The notes under the pieces are model-generated. The model searched no databases. It was not told where the DNA came from and saw nothing but the letters and a program-made list of their open reading frames with translations. DNA of 64,000 nt from CAYUZU01 sp964448675 (GTDB lineage: Bacteria; Planctomycetota; Phycisphaerae; UBA1845; Fen-1342): positions 204,463-268,462 of the forward strand of contig CAYUZU010000005.1 in the NCBI GenBank assembly GCA_964448675.1, read 5' to 3'. A program made the position numbers and the translations under genes. Positions 54,648 through 63,950 of the stretch are shown in pieces; position 1 is the stretch's first letter; every line of letters starts with the position of its first letter.

Positions 54648-57131
54648 GCCGATCGGGGCCTCGCACTCGTCCGGAACGCCGTTTTCGTTGACGTCTTCGC
54701 TGGTGCCGCTGTCGATGTCACACTCGTCCGGCGTACCGTTTTCGTTGCAGTCGGCGCTGGTCGGCGCGACGGGGTACGAGAGCCACACACCGATGTACGT
54801 GGCGTTCGGGTCGTTGTCGCAGCGGCCGGCGTCGATGCCGAGTGACGGGATCATGGTGATGCTCGCGGTGCCGCCCGTGACGAGGTCGTTGAACTCGGTG
54901 GCGGAAAGAACGAGCGCGTCGACCTGATCGACGTCGCCACAGTCGATGATGCCGGAACCATCATAGACGGTGCCGATCGGCGTGCCGTTGAGCTCGATGT
55001 CGACGTATTCGGCCGCGAACGAATTCAGGTCGCCGATGGCATAGAACGTGAGCGTGACGTCGCCGACGGCCACCGGGGCTGCGGCGATCTCATAGGTGTG
55101 ATCCACGCCGCCCAGTGGCGAGTAGTTCGGCGAGCGCGCGTTGATGGTGATGCCACCGATGTCGCAGGAGTCGAGCCAGCCGTTGCCGTTGCAGTCGAGC
55201 GACGGGTCGGCGGCGATCTCGTCGCCGTCGTCGATCTCGTTGCCGTCGCAGTCACGGAAGGTCGTGAACGTGCGATACTCGGGTTCGGACACGCGCGAGC
55301 CGGCGGCGTTCCAGGCTTCGACGCGCCAGTAATAGGTCGAGGCCTCGCGCAGCCAGTTCTCGGGGAAGGCGTACGACGTTTCGGTGAGCCCGCTGACGGC
55401 GATCAGGTCGGCGCTGTCCAGCGTCGGCGCGGTGTCGATCTTGAGCGTGTACGTGTCGACGTCGGTCGCCGCGGTCCACGTGAACGTGGGGTTGGTCGGC
55501 AGGCCGGTGACGCCGTCGTCGGGGGCTGTCAGATTGAACGGACCGGGCACGGTCGAGAGCTCGAGCAGTGCGTGGTAGGCGTTGACGAAGCCCCAGCCAT
55601 AGGTGGTGTCGTAGCCCGGGTAGCCGAGGTCGACCGCGGTGGCCTGCATGACGGCTTCAACCTCGGTCGGCGTCAGTGACGGGTTCAGCGACCGGATGAG
55701 TGCCGCAACACCGGCGGCGTAGGGCGATGAGAACGACGTCCCCTGGGTCCAGGTGTAATCGCCGCTGTCATAGCCGGCCGAGCCGGTGCGGTCGGTGGTG
55801 TAGATGTCGTCGCCCGGGGCGGAGAAAGCCAGTCCGGTGCCGTAGTTGCTGAACGAGGCCCGGAAGCCGTTGCGGGTGAGGGCGCCCACGGCATTGACAC
55901 TGCTGAGGCTGGCCGGGTAGCCGATGGAGCTGTTGCTGTTGTTGCCGCTGGACGCGAAGTGGATCAGGCCCGCGTTGCGGGTCAGGGTGTACATGTTCGA
56001 GATCGTCGAGGATGCACCCCACTGGAAGCTGGAGTTGGTGACGAGACAGCCGTTGTCCATGGCCCAGTCCAGCCCGTCGACCAGCCAACTGTCTTGCGCG
56101 GTGAAGTAGCCGTTGCACTGGTCAGCCCGGCCGATCTTCACCGAGACCGACTTGCAGTCCGGGGCGATGCCGACGACACCGATACCGTTGTTGATAATGG
56201 CGGAAACGCAGCCGGCCACGAGCGTGCCGTGATTGTCGCAGGCGGTTTCCGGGCCGCCGCCGGCCGGGCCGGAGTTGGTGGCGTTATAACCGGTCACCTG
56301 GTTGATGTCGGGGTGGTTCTGCTGGATGCCGAGGTCGAGGATGGCGACCTTGACGGAGGCGTCGCCGGTCTCGATATCCCAGGCCTCGTAGCCGTCCATG
56401 TCCATGTCGGGCGTACCGCCGGACTGGCCCGTGTTGTTGATCCCCCAGAGGTAGAACCGATACGGATCGTTTGGCGTGAGGATGGCCACGCGGCCGGTGA
56501 TGACCTTGTCGGGCTCGGCGAAGTCCGTTTCCGGCAGCTGCGCCAGCAGGTTGGCCAGTTCGAGCACGTCGAAGCCGTCGCGCACGGGCGTGCGCAGGCG
56601 ATACACGCCCGGCATGTCGGCGTAGCTTGCGGAGACGATGCTGCCGGCGCCGACCGCCGCCAGGATGTCGCGCGCGTCCTGCGCAGTGATGTCGTCACGG
56701 AACTTCACGAACAGGTCACGTGTCATCAGCACCGGCTGGCCCTGGTCATCGAGGAACACGGGCGAGACAAAGCCGGCGTCGGGCGTTGCGGCCACGCTTG
56801 CGACCAGCGCGCGGACCGCGTCGGCGCTGCGGGTCGTGGCGCTCAGCTCGGCCACGGTCCATTCGCCGATCGCGTTCGGTCGGACCGCGTCCGGCGCCAC
56901 GCCGGCGGCGAGCAACGCATCACGGCCGGCGTCGCGCCGTGTGGCGTCCACTGCGCTGTCGGTGCGCAAGGCGACGCGCGTGGTGTCCAGCGTCAGCCAG
57001 ACCGGCTCGTCAAAGTGGTAGTAGTGGTACGTCAGGGGCGCATTGGCTTCGTCCGCCAGCGCTGTGCCCGACAGGCCGAGGATGCAGACCAGCATTCCGC
57101 AGATACCCAGGGTCAATGACGCATTCTTCAT
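54432..57131 (-). CDS. Secreted subtilisin-like serine protease (S8) with dockerin-type tail
   Basis: The 899-residue precursor has a signal peptide (SLTLGICGMLVCILGLSGTALA) and an N-terminal propeptide-like region (about 30-215) with DAGFVSPVFLDDQGQPVLM. The S8 catalytic domain has Asp-266 in KVAILDLGIQQNHPDI, His-301 in CDNHGTLVAGCVSAI and Ser-466 in QGTSFSSPYAAGVAALI. A fibronectin-III-like module (about 510-610) follows, then a short calcium-type loop (GNEIDDGDEIAADPSLDCNG), a beta domain (about 655-775) and the 71-residue dockerin-type tail. The start at 57131 follows GGAGG by 8 nt. The triad is complete, so an active exported protease is expected. Confidence 0.88.
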   Translation of the reverse strand: MKNASLTLGICGMLVCILGLSGTALADEANAPLTYHYYHFDEPVWLTLDTTRVALRTDSAVDATRRDAGRDALLAAGVAPDAVRPNAIGEWTVAELSATTRSADAVRALVASVAATPDAGFVSPVFLDDQGQPVLMTRDLFVKFRDDITAQDARDILAAVGAGSIVSASYADMPGVYRLRTPVRDGFDVLELANLLAQLPETDFAEPDKVITGRVAILTPNDPYRFYLWGINNTGQSGGTPDMDMDGYEAWDIETGDASVKVAILDLGIQQNHPDINQVTGYNATNSGPAGGGPETACDNHGTLVAGCVSAIINNGIGVVGIAPDCKSVSVKIGRADQCNGYFTAQDSWLVDGLDWAMDNGCLVTNSSFQWGASSTISNMYTLTRNAGLIHFASSGNNSNSSIGYPASLSSVNAVGALTRNGFRASFSNYGTGLAFSAPGDDIYTTDRTGSAGYDSGDYTWTQGTSFSSPYAAGVAALIRSLNPSLTPTEVEAVMQATAVDLGYPGYDTTYGWGFVNAYHALLELSTVPGPFNLTAPDDGVTGLPTNPTFTWTAATDVDTYTLKIDTAPTLDSADLIAVSGLTETSYAFPENWLREASTYYWRVEAWNAAGSRVSEPEYRTFTTFRDCDGNEIDDGDEIAADPSLDCNGNGWLDSCDIGGITINARSPNYSPLGGVDHTYEIAAAPVAVGDVTLTFYAIGDLNSFAAEYVDIELNGTPIGTVYDGSGIIDCGDVDQVDALVLSATEFNDLVTGGTASITMIPSLGIDAGRCDNDPNATYIGVWLSYPVAPTSADCNENGTPDECDIDSGTSEDVNENGVPDECEAPIGCAGDANCDGAVNWRDIDFFVAAQNDAVSAWAAMFAPEDPTCPFDNNDANGDGSVNWRDIDPFVGLQNTTCP

Positions 57132-57642
57132 GGTTGAAACCTCCATGCCGCACGCACTCGCCAGCGGTACGGCTGGTTGAGCCGGATGCCGCCCCAGCGA
57201 TCTAAGTCAATATTTTGCAGGTCTTTATATATTCTCGTCTCCGCGACGCGATAGTCGCACATTATCGTCCGAAAGGGTGAGCGACGGCGCCGGGCGGCGC
57301 GGCGATCAACCTCCCGAACATGCCGGGTGAAGCCGGGCGGCGGCGATGATCACATCCATGAGAAACGCTTCGCCAGCGTCCTGCCGTCGCCCGACTTAAG
57401 AACTGCGAATGGACGACGACTGCCCGATTCCGGTCGCTCCTTCAGCGCGAGGGTCGACCACGTGTATCCCAGCACATCAATCGTATTCTGGTGAAGCAGT
57501 CAAATCAAAGGATTTTGGTGCGGGTCGCGGCGGCTGGTGTTCGCCGCGTGGTGATGCCGCGCAGTGCCGCCCAGGGTGGCGATTATCGGGCCATGGCCCT
57601 GTCGCGACAGCTGGTCATCGGACCATTAGCAGCGTCTGATAC
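57132..57642. other. Gene-free region between the protease and a lipoprotein gene
   Basis: No credible gene is seen; the open frames on the plus strand are antisense or of poor composition. The part next to the protease start has an unusually AT-rich patch (57203-57240, including ATATATAAAG on the minus strand), the probable promoter area of the protease gene. Two perfect 12-bp palindromes, GGGCCATGGCCC (57588-57599) and CTGTCGCGACAG (57599-57610), abut near the end of the lipoprotein gene. Confidence 0.4.
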
Positions 57643-58332
57643 TTACGGCAGGGGCTGGACGTTTCGGGACGTTGCGACGGTCGCCGACAGCGTCCCCGCG
57701 GCGAAGCCGTTGATACGGCTCACCCGCGCGGTCTTGGTGACCTTGATGGTGAGGGCGACACCCTGGACGAAGTCGCGCAGGTCGTCGGCCGCAATTGTGC
57801 GCGTGCCGGTGTCGTCGTGGGGGCCGATGATTTCCACCTCGCGCGTGCCGAACACCGTTTGCGAGAGCTCGATGGTGACCTGGAGGTTGGCATTGGCCCC
57901 CGACCAGCTGAGCGTGAAGCCCGACAGCGATGCGCCCGCGTCCGCGGCCGGCGCCGTGATCGCGAAATCGGGCGGCGCGTCGATGGTCGTGTATTCCTCG
58001 CCGCGGGTGGGCTCGAGCACGGCCACTTCGTAGCTGTTGGCGGCGTCCACGACCGCGGTGTACTGGCCGGCGGCGTTGGGGCCGGTCAGCTCCGTGTCGT
58101 TGACGCGGAGTGCCTGACGGTCTTCCAGTTCGATCGTGGTGTTGTCGTCGTCGACGATCGCGGCCGTCACGCCCGCGTCACTGTCGCCCACCACGCGGGC
58201 GATCAGGATTTCGGCTGTCGCCTGGTTGAGGGGCGATTCGGTCGTCTGGCCCGGCCATGTGACGGTGACCGTGCAGCCCAGGGCCAGCCCCAGAACAGCG
58301 GCGATGCTCGTCAAGATCCACTGGCTCTTCAT
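57643..58332 (-). CDS. Putative lipoprotein of unknown function
   Basis: The 229-residue precursor has a clear lipoprotein signal (MKSQWILTSIAAVLGLALGC, lipobox Cys-20). The mature part is beta-rich and acidic, with DDDNTTIELEDRQALRVNDT and a central module (PDFAITAPAADAGASLSGFT, LSWSGANANLQVTIELS) of Ig- or carbohydrate-module character. No catalytic motif is seen. It follows the Ig-repeat lipoprotein gene by 58 bp in the same direction, so the two may be co-expressed surface proteins. Confidence 0.65.
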   Translation of the reverse strand: MKSQWILTSIAAVLGLALGCTVTVTWPGQTTESPLNQATAEILIARVVGDSDAGVTAAIVDDDNTTIELEDRQALRVNDTELTGPNAAGQYTAVVDAANSYEVAVLEPTRGEEYTTIDAPPDFAITAPAADAGASLSGFTLSWSGANANLQVTIELSQTVFGTREVEIIGPHDDTGTRTIAADDLRDFVQGVALTIKVTKTARVSRINGFAAGTLSATVATSRNVQPLP

Positions 58333-58390
58333 TCGTGTTCTCCGATTGTGGTGCGCGCAGCCAAAAGCGGTCGGGCCGCACGCCCGGCGG

Positions 58391-59548
58391 TCAGTTTGAT
58401 ACCTGGATGGTCAGCTCCTGCGTTGCCGATGTCGCCGGCGTGTCGTTGTCCGTGATTTCGATGGTGAACGTCTGTTCGGTAGCGTCCGCTTCGGGGGTGC
58501 CGGCAATGACGCCGGTGGACGCGTCGAGCATGAGACCGGCAGGGAGGTTGCCGGCGATGACGGTGAAGGTGTTGGGGGGCAAGCCGCCCCCGACGGCCAG
58601 GGCCTGTTCGTAGGCTTGCCCGATGGTGGCGCCGGGGAGGCTGTCGGTGATGAGGGCGACGGGGATGACGAGCTTGAACTCGCGCGCGTCGCTCGATGCG
58701 GGATCGTCGTCGTCCTGCACCACAACGGTGAAGGTCGTGGTCGTATCGGCAGCGCGGGCGGTGCCGGTGATGCGGCCGCTGGCACTGTCGAGCACGAAGT
58801 GGTCGGGGTCGTTGGTGTCGCCCGGCAGCACGCCGCCGCTGACGGCCCAGGTGTAAGGGAGCTCACCGTTGGCCGCTTCGATACGGAAATCGTAGGCCTG
58901 TCCGATGGGGGCCGGGTCGAGCGTTTCGGTAGTGATCTCGACACCGGGCGGCTTGATCACCAGCGTCGTGACGCGTGACTTGCTCTGGGGGGTGCTCATG
59001 CTGTCGGTGACGGTGATGTCGAGGCGCAGGTTGCTGTAGGCGGCGAGCGGCGTGCCGAAGATGCGGCCGGTGCTGCGGTCGTAATCGAGTCCGGCGGGCA
59101 GGCCGATGATCTGCACTGCGTAAGGCGGCAGGCCGCCACTTATGCTGATGGTGTCGCTGTACGCGTCGGCAACGCGGGCGGAGTCGAGCGTCGCACTGAC
59201 GCGCAGCGCGGAGATCACGGTGAGCGTGTAGGTCGTTTCGCCGGTGCGGCGGGGCAGGCCGGCGCTCACTGCACGGATCGTGAAAGTGTGTGTCCCGTCG
59301 GCGGTGGGGGTGCCGGCGAGGATGCCCGTGCGCGAGTCGAGGGTGAGGCCCGGCGGGAGGGTGCCTTCGGTCACGGTCCAGGTGTAGCTGCCCCCCTCGG
59401 CGGCTCCCAGGGATTGCTCATAGGCTCGTTCAGCGGCGGCGTCGGGCAGTGCCGTCGGGATGAGCGTGACGGCGGGGCCGACGCAGGAACTTGTTGTAAG
59501 TACGAGATTTAGCACAAGGAGTGCGGCCAGGGTGCGTACGGCTGTCAA
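58391..59548 (-). CDS. Lipoprotein made of putative-Ig (He_PIG-like) repeats
   Basis: The 385-residue precursor has a signal ending VLTTSSC (lipobox Cys about 22). The rest is about four repeats of roughly 90 residues. Each carries variants of Y-x(n)-G-LPPGL-x-LD-x-x-TG-x-I-x-GTP, seen as GTLPPGLTLDSRTGILAGTP, GLPAGLDYDRSTGRIFGTPL, DPDHFVLDSASGRITGTARA and GNLPAGLMLDASTGVIAGTP. These are bacterial Ig/cadherin-like adhesion or spacer modules. No enzymatic domain is visible. It lies in a minus-strand series with the GT-C gene upstream and a second lipoprotein downstream. Likely a cell-surface structural or binding protein. Confidence 0.78.
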   Translation of the reverse strand: MTAVRTLAALLVLNLVLTTSSCVGPAVTLIPTALPDAAAERAYEQSLGAAEGGSYTWTVTEGTLPPGLTLDSRTGILAGTPTADGTHTFTIRAVSAGLPRRTGETTYTLTVISALRVSATLDSARVADAYSDTISISGGLPPYAVQIIGLPAGLDYDRSTGRIFGTPLAAYSNLRLDITVTDSMSTPQSKSRVTTLVIKPPGVEITTETLDPAPIGQAYDFRIEAANGELPYTWAVSGGVLPGDTNDPDHFVLDSASGRITGTARAADTTTTFTVVVQDDDDPASSDAREFKLVIPVALITDSLPGATIGQAYEQALAVGGGLPPNTFTVIAGNLPAGLMLDASTGVIAGTPEADATEQTFTIEITDNDTPATSATQELTIQVSN

Positions 59549-59698
59549 GGTGGAGGCTCCTGGGCTTGATTGCTGGTCGGCGTCGACCGCGCGGACGCTG
59601 CGACCTGGCTGCTGGAATTATCGTGGGTCGGCCAATGGTCCCAGGAGTCAGGCAGCGGTGCTCCTTGGTGGGTGATGACCCAGCCGGGCGATGCTGGC

Positions 59699-61648
59699 CT
59701 ACGTTGGCTCCTTGGGTCGGTTTTCGACGGTGATGCGCGGCTCGCGACTGCCCGTGAAGGTCGACCGTCCGGGCGCGAGGCGCGGCGTGTGCTGGGGTTC
59801 GACCGCGGCGGGCCCCGGACCGCTGCCGGCGGGGGGTGGCACCGGGGGCGTCCACAGCACCAGGATCAGCGGCAGCAGCCAGGCAACGTTCATCACGGCG
59901 CCGGACGCGCTGGCCAACAGCGCGATTGCCAGCACCACGAGGATGGCGGTTGCGAGCTGGCGCGGGTGGTTGCGCTTGCCGAAGAAGACCGCGAGCGTGG
60001 CCCAGATGACGATGAGGCCGGTGAAGACTTTCAGGACGCGGCGCGTGGTGACCCAGGAGGGCTCGAGCGGGTCGCCGCCCCAGAGCTCCCAGGCGGGCAC
60101 GATCGGCTCACGCGGGGGCCGGTGGGCGAGCCAGGTATGCTCGAAGATGGTTCGCAGTCCCACGAGGGCGCGCCGGGTGGGGGGCAGTTCGGCGACTTCG
60201 GCGCGGTAGTGCGGCAGCAGTTCGCCGCGGGCGGCCTCGGACATCTCGACCTGGCGGTAGGCGACGTTGTGGCCGTTGAGGTCCTTGGGCCAGTCGATGG
60301 TGAGGCCCTCAGGACCGGTCACGCCATCTTTCAGGGCCACGTCTTCCGCCTGGACGAGCTGCCGCCAGAGGTTGCGGGTCCAGGCGCTGGACGTACGCTC
60401 CTCGTCTTTGACGTCCCGGCGGTTGACGATCAGCGTGCCATCGTCCGTGAGCTCCATCTGGTACAGGGGGCGAATGCCGGCCATGCGGAGCGCCCCGTCC
60501 GGCTGGGGAAGGGTCGGCTGGACCAGCTCGATCAGGCCGAAGACCGCCAGCGCGACGCCGCCAGCGAGTCCGAGGATCGCGAGTGGTGCCTGCCAGCCCC
60601 GGCGCAGGAAGCACGCGAGCATGACGGGGAGCGCCAGCCAGGCCCAGGGCCAGGCGATGCCGGCGAGCACGATGAAGACCATTCCCAACAGGCCGCCGAT
60701 GCCGGGCAACAGGGCAAACGCGACGGCCCAGGTGAGCAGCATGGTTGCGAGCATGATGCCGGGGTGGGAGGTGGAGGCGACGGTGGCCGGGAAGATACAG
60801 TAGAGCGCTGCCAGCGCCACGCCGCCGACGGGCGACTGGAGGCGGCGGCCGATGACGTACACGCCGATGACGGTGAAGACGAAGAGCACGACGTTGAGGA
60901 GTCGTTCGGCATCGGGCGAGGCGGCCGGGTCGCTGATGCGAAGCAGGCCGCCGGTGACGAGGTACAGCAAGGGGGAGCGACTGTCGCCGCCGACATCGCC
61001 GTAGGGCAGATAGCCGGTCTGAGCGGTGTAGATTCCGCCTGCGAGGGCGTCTTCGGCGCTGGGCGCCACCGGCGCGACGGCGATGTGGTGTATGCACAGT
61101 GCGACGCCGACCGTGAAAAGGACCAGCAGCACGCCGTCGGCGGGCCAGCCGACCGCGCCGCCGCGGGGCCGGGCAACGAGCGAGCCGATGCCGCGCAGCA
61201 ACCAGTAGGCGGCGGCGCCGGTAAGGCCGAGGTAGGCCCACCATTGCCGGGAGTAGCCGCCCTCGGCGATGGGCCGGGGGTCGTCGCGGAGCATGAGCAG
61301 CAGGCACATGCCGGCGAGGATCAGGGCGTCGAGGTTGCGTAGCGACAGGAGCGGCTTGGGCTGGAACGAGAGAGCCAGGATGGCCACGACAGCAAACCAG
61401 GCGATGGTCGGAATACTGAGATCGGGCCAGACGCGGTCACGCACATTGGGCGGGGGCGGCGCGCTGGGCCGGGGCAGGCAGCAGAATCCGCCGACGGGAA
61501 GCGACTTGGCCGCCGGCTGGGTGGTGGCCGCGGTGGCGGCGGTCGGCGTGGTGGTGGTGGTCGGGGTGTCCTGGGCGTTGGCGACGGCACCGAGCAGGCC
61601 CAGGACGAAGATCCAGGCTCCGAGTCGGGTCAGGGTCGTGGGCGTCAT
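59699..61648 (-). CDS. Multi-pass membrane protein, GT-C/PMT-like
   Basis: The 649 residues include a signal-like N-terminal helix (LGAWIFVLGLLGAVANA), a Thr/Pro/Ala-rich stretch and about ten further membrane helices. An outer loop reads GGIYTAQTGYLPYGDVGGDS, with RSPLLYLVTGGLL following, reminiscent of the first loop of PMT-family glycosyltransferases. A soluble part of about 150 residues (about 395-550) lies near the C-terminus, followed by two more helices. It is the third protein of this general type in the window. No sugar specificity can be inferred. Confidence 0.62.
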   Translation of the reverse strand: MTPTTLTRLGAWIFVLGLLGAVANAQDTPTTTTTPTAATAATTQPAAKSLPVGGFCCLPRPSAPPPPNVRDRVWPDLSIPTIAWFAVVAILALSFQPKPLLSLRNLDALILAGMCLLLMLRDDPRPIAEGGYSRQWWAYLGLTGAAAYWLLRGIGSLVARPRGGAVGWPADGVLLVLFTVGVALCIHHIAVAPVAPSAEDALAGGIYTAQTGYLPYGDVGGDSRSPLLYLVTGGLLRISDPAASPDAERLLNVVLFVFTVIGVYVIGRRLQSPVGGVALAALYCIFPATVASTSHPGIMLATMLLTWAVAFALLPGIGGLLGMVFIVLAGIAWPWAWLALPVMLACFLRRGWQAPLAILGLAGGVALAVFGLIELVQPTLPQPDGALRMAGIRPLYQMELTDDGTLIVNRRDVKDEERTSSAWTRNLWRQLVQAEDVALKDGVTGPEGLTIDWPKDLNGHNVAYRQVEMSEAARGELLPHYRAEVAELPPTRRALVGLRTIFEHTWLAHRPPREPIVPAWELWGGDPLEPSWVTTRRVLKVFTGLIVIWATLAVFFGKRNHPRQLATAILVVLAIALLASASGAVMNVAWLLPLILVLWTPPVPPPAGSGPGPAAVEPQHTPRLAPGRSTFTGSREPRITVENRPKEPT

Positions 61649-61883
61649 GCGATATTCGTCCTTGTTTGCACGTGACCCGGGTCGCGCCCCCGCGACCGCG
61701 TCGGCGGCATCGTACCATGGTTGGGGCGGCGACTGTAGGTGCTGCGCCGGGCAACCCGGTGCTTATACGCCCGGAACCGGGTACGGATGCGGCGGGTGGC
61801 TCTTTGCGGCTGCCCGCGTACACTACGCTCACGTGGGTATTCGCGCGGACCGCTGAGACATTCGCAACATGGGATAACGAGCG

Positions 61884-63032
61884 ATGAAGAGCACAGACGA
61901 TTTCGGGCCGTTCGCCTTTTTGAAGTCACTGACGGAAACGCCGGGCGTGCCGGGGCGCGAGGAGCGGGTCCGCGAGCTGATTCTGGAGCAGACGGCGGAG
62001 CTGTGGGACGAGACCGAGGTCGACGCGATGGGCAACCTCATCTGTCTCAAGCGGGCGACGCGCAAGCCGACCGGCAAGCGGGGCGGCAAGGGTGGGGCGC
62101 CGCTGCGCGTGATGCTCGCCTGCCACATGGACGAGATCGGGTTTTACGTGCGTTACATCGACGACAACGGGTTTGTGCGTATACAGAACGTGGGGGGGTT
62201 CGATACGCGAAACCTGTTTGCGCGGCGCGTCGTCGTGCACGGCAAGGAAGACCTGCTGGGCGTGCTGAACCCGAGCGGCAAGCCGGTGCATATCGCGACG
62301 GAGGAGGAGAAGAAGAAAGTGCCGCAGATCAACGAGTTCTGCATCGATCTGTTTCGGCCCAAGGCGGACGTCATCAAGAACGTCGAGATCGGGGATCCCG
62401 TGACGCTGGCGCAGCACACCGAGGTCATCGGCAACGCGGTGTGCGGCAAGGCCATGGACAACCGCATTGCGCTGTGGGTGGGCATCAACGCGATTCGCAA
62501 GGCGTTTGGGCTGGATTACCTCATGCCCGACGGGGCCGCGCCCCGGCGCAAGTCGACCAAGAAGAAGGCCCGCACCGGCGGCGGCAGCCCTTACGACATC
62601 TACTTCGTCGCGTGTGTGCAGGAGGAAGTGGGTTTGCGCGGTGCCATGACGGCGGCGTACGGCATCGATCCGGACATCGGCATCGCGATCGACACCACCC
62701 TGTGTTGCGATACGCCCGGCGTCAGCCGCGACGATGCCATCACGGAGTTCGGCAAGGGGGTGGCGATCAAGGTGATGGACGGGGCGAGCATCAGCCACCG
62801 CGGGTTGTTCGACGAGTTCGTGGCGCTGGCGAAGAAGAAGCGCATCGCCCACCAGCGGGAAATCCTGCCGCGGGGCGGGACGGATGCGGGTTCGGTGCAG
62901 CGGGCGCGGGCGGGTCGCAAGACGATCACGCTGTCCGTCCCTACGCGGTACATCCACACTGTTACGGAAGCGATACACAAGCAGGATGCCCAGGGCGCGG
63001 TCGAGCTGCTGGCGGCGTGGCTGGGATCCTGA
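61884..63032 (+). CDS. M42 family metallo-aminopeptidase
   Basis: This cytoplasmic di-metal peptidase (tetrahedral aminopeptidase/glutamyl aminopeptidase family) has 382 residues. The expected metal ligands are present: His and Asp in MLACHMDEIGFYV, Asp in GKAMDNRIALW, the Glu pair in ACVQEEVGLRGAM, Asp in IGIAIDTTLCCDTPG and a late His in TRYIHTVTEAIHKQD. A small beta dimerisation region lies between. A basic loop (RRKSTKKKARTGGG) of about 20 residues is inserted after the first dimerisation part. It is divergent from the GT-C gene and upstream of cheW, with no clear functional link to either. Confidence 0.9.
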   Translation: MKSTDDFGPFAFLKSLTETPGVPGREERVRELILEQTAELWDETEVDAMGNLICLKRATRKPTGKRGGKGGAPLRVMLACHMDEIGFYVRYIDDNGFVRIQNVGGFDTRNLFARRVVVHGKEDLLGVLNPSGKPVHIATEEEKKKVPQINEFCIDLFRPKADVIKNVEIGDPVTLAQHTEVIGNAVCGKAMDNRIALWVGINAIRKAFGLDYLMPDGAAPRRKSTKKKARTGGGSPYDIYFVACVQEEVGLRGAMTAAYGIDPDIGIAIDTTLCCDTPGVSRDDAITEFGKGVAIKVMDGASISHRGLFDEFVALAKKKRIAHQREILPRGGTDAGSVQRARAGRKTITLSVPTRYIHTVTEAIHKQDAQGAVELLAAWLGS

Positions 63033-63404
63033 CGGGCGGCGCCGATTGGCGGCGTTGTGGGCGTCCGGGACCAGAATGGTAACGGTGGGCGGTGGGATTT
63101 TGCGCATGGCGGCGAGCCGCAACGGCCGAATCGTCCGATAGAAGCGGGTGTCCGGTGGATGAGGCGCGGATACGGACGAGGCGGCCCCGCGAATGCTCGC
63201 GAAAACGCAATTGAAGGGTGGGAAGGCCCCTGCCGAAGATCACCTCGTGGGAACGAGTGGCGGTCTGACGGCGCGCGGAGCGCGTCGTACGCGCGGCACG
63301 GGGCACGACGTCTCCTGTCGACATGGGTGTGCGGGTACGGTGCTTCGTGCCCGGACAGCAACGGACGCGCGACTCGAACTGGCTGAGAGTACCGACAACG
63401 CCTG
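63033..63404. other. Gene-free region upstream of cheW
   Basis: About 370 bp have no supportable gene. One open frame (63193-63405) has an Arg/Gly/Thr-rich product without family features and no ribosome-binding site. No promoter or hairpin stands out. Confidence 0.35.
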
Positions 63405-63950
63405 ATGAAAAGTGAGAAGGTCATGAGTGCCACCGTTCAGAACGAAACGCGAAACACGCAGCTCCGTCGCAGCGAGAATGGCCAGAGCGGCATGTATCTG
63501 ACGTTCAAGCTCGCAAACGAGGAGTACGGCGTCGAGATCCTGAAGGTCCGCGAGATCATCGGCTTCATGCGCATCACGGCGATCCCGCAGATGCCCGTCT
63601 ACATGAAGGGTGTGCTCAACCTGCGCGGCAAGGTGATCCCGGTGGTCGACCTGCGGCTCAAGTTCGGGCTGGCCGAGGCGGAGCACACCGAGCAGACCTG
63701 TATTATCGTTGTGGACGTCGGCAGCGAGGTGGGCGTGATCGTGGACACGGTTTCCGAGGTTCTCGACATTGCCAGCGACGACATCGATCCGCCGCCCACG
63801 ACCCAGGGCAGCAACACCGACTTCATCCTCGGCATGGGCAAGGTCGGCGAGGACGTCAAGATCCTGCTCAACATCAACAAGGTGCTGGACCAGGAAGAAG
63901 TCGCGGCGCTGGCCGCCGCCGCCGGCAGCAGCCCCGCCGAGGGTTTCTAG
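63405..63950 (+). CDS. cheW: Chemotaxis coupling protein CheW
   Basis: CheW links chemoreceptors to the CheA kinase. The product is 181 residues, or 175 from the ATG at 63423, which has AGAAGG only 2 nt upstream. After a variable N-terminus the CheW fold is clear: YLTFKLANEEYGVEILKVRE, IIGFMRITAIPQMPVYMKGV, LNLRGKVIPVVDLRLKFGL, VGVIVDTVSEVLDI and FILGMGKVGEDVKILLNINK. No other chemotaxis gene is within the window, but it ends 50 bp before the window edge, so partners may follow. Confidence 0.93.
   Translation: MKSEKVMSATVQNETRNTQLRRSENGQSGMYLTFKLANEEYGVEILKVREIIGFMRITAIPQMPVYMKGVLNLRGKVIPVVDLRLKFGLAEAEHTEQTCIIVVDVGSEVGVIVDTVSEVLDIASDDIDPPPTTQGSNTDFILGMGKVGEDVKILLNINKVLDQEEVAALAAAAGSSPAEGF

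Noticed and set aside
57491..58033. Plus-strand open frame overlapping the lipoprotein gene
   Set aside because: Its downstream half is antisense to a protein with a clear lipobox; the product has no features of its own.
63193..63405. 70-codon open frame ahead of cheW
   Set aside because: No ribosome-binding site, biased Arg/Gly/Thr composition and no family resemblance.
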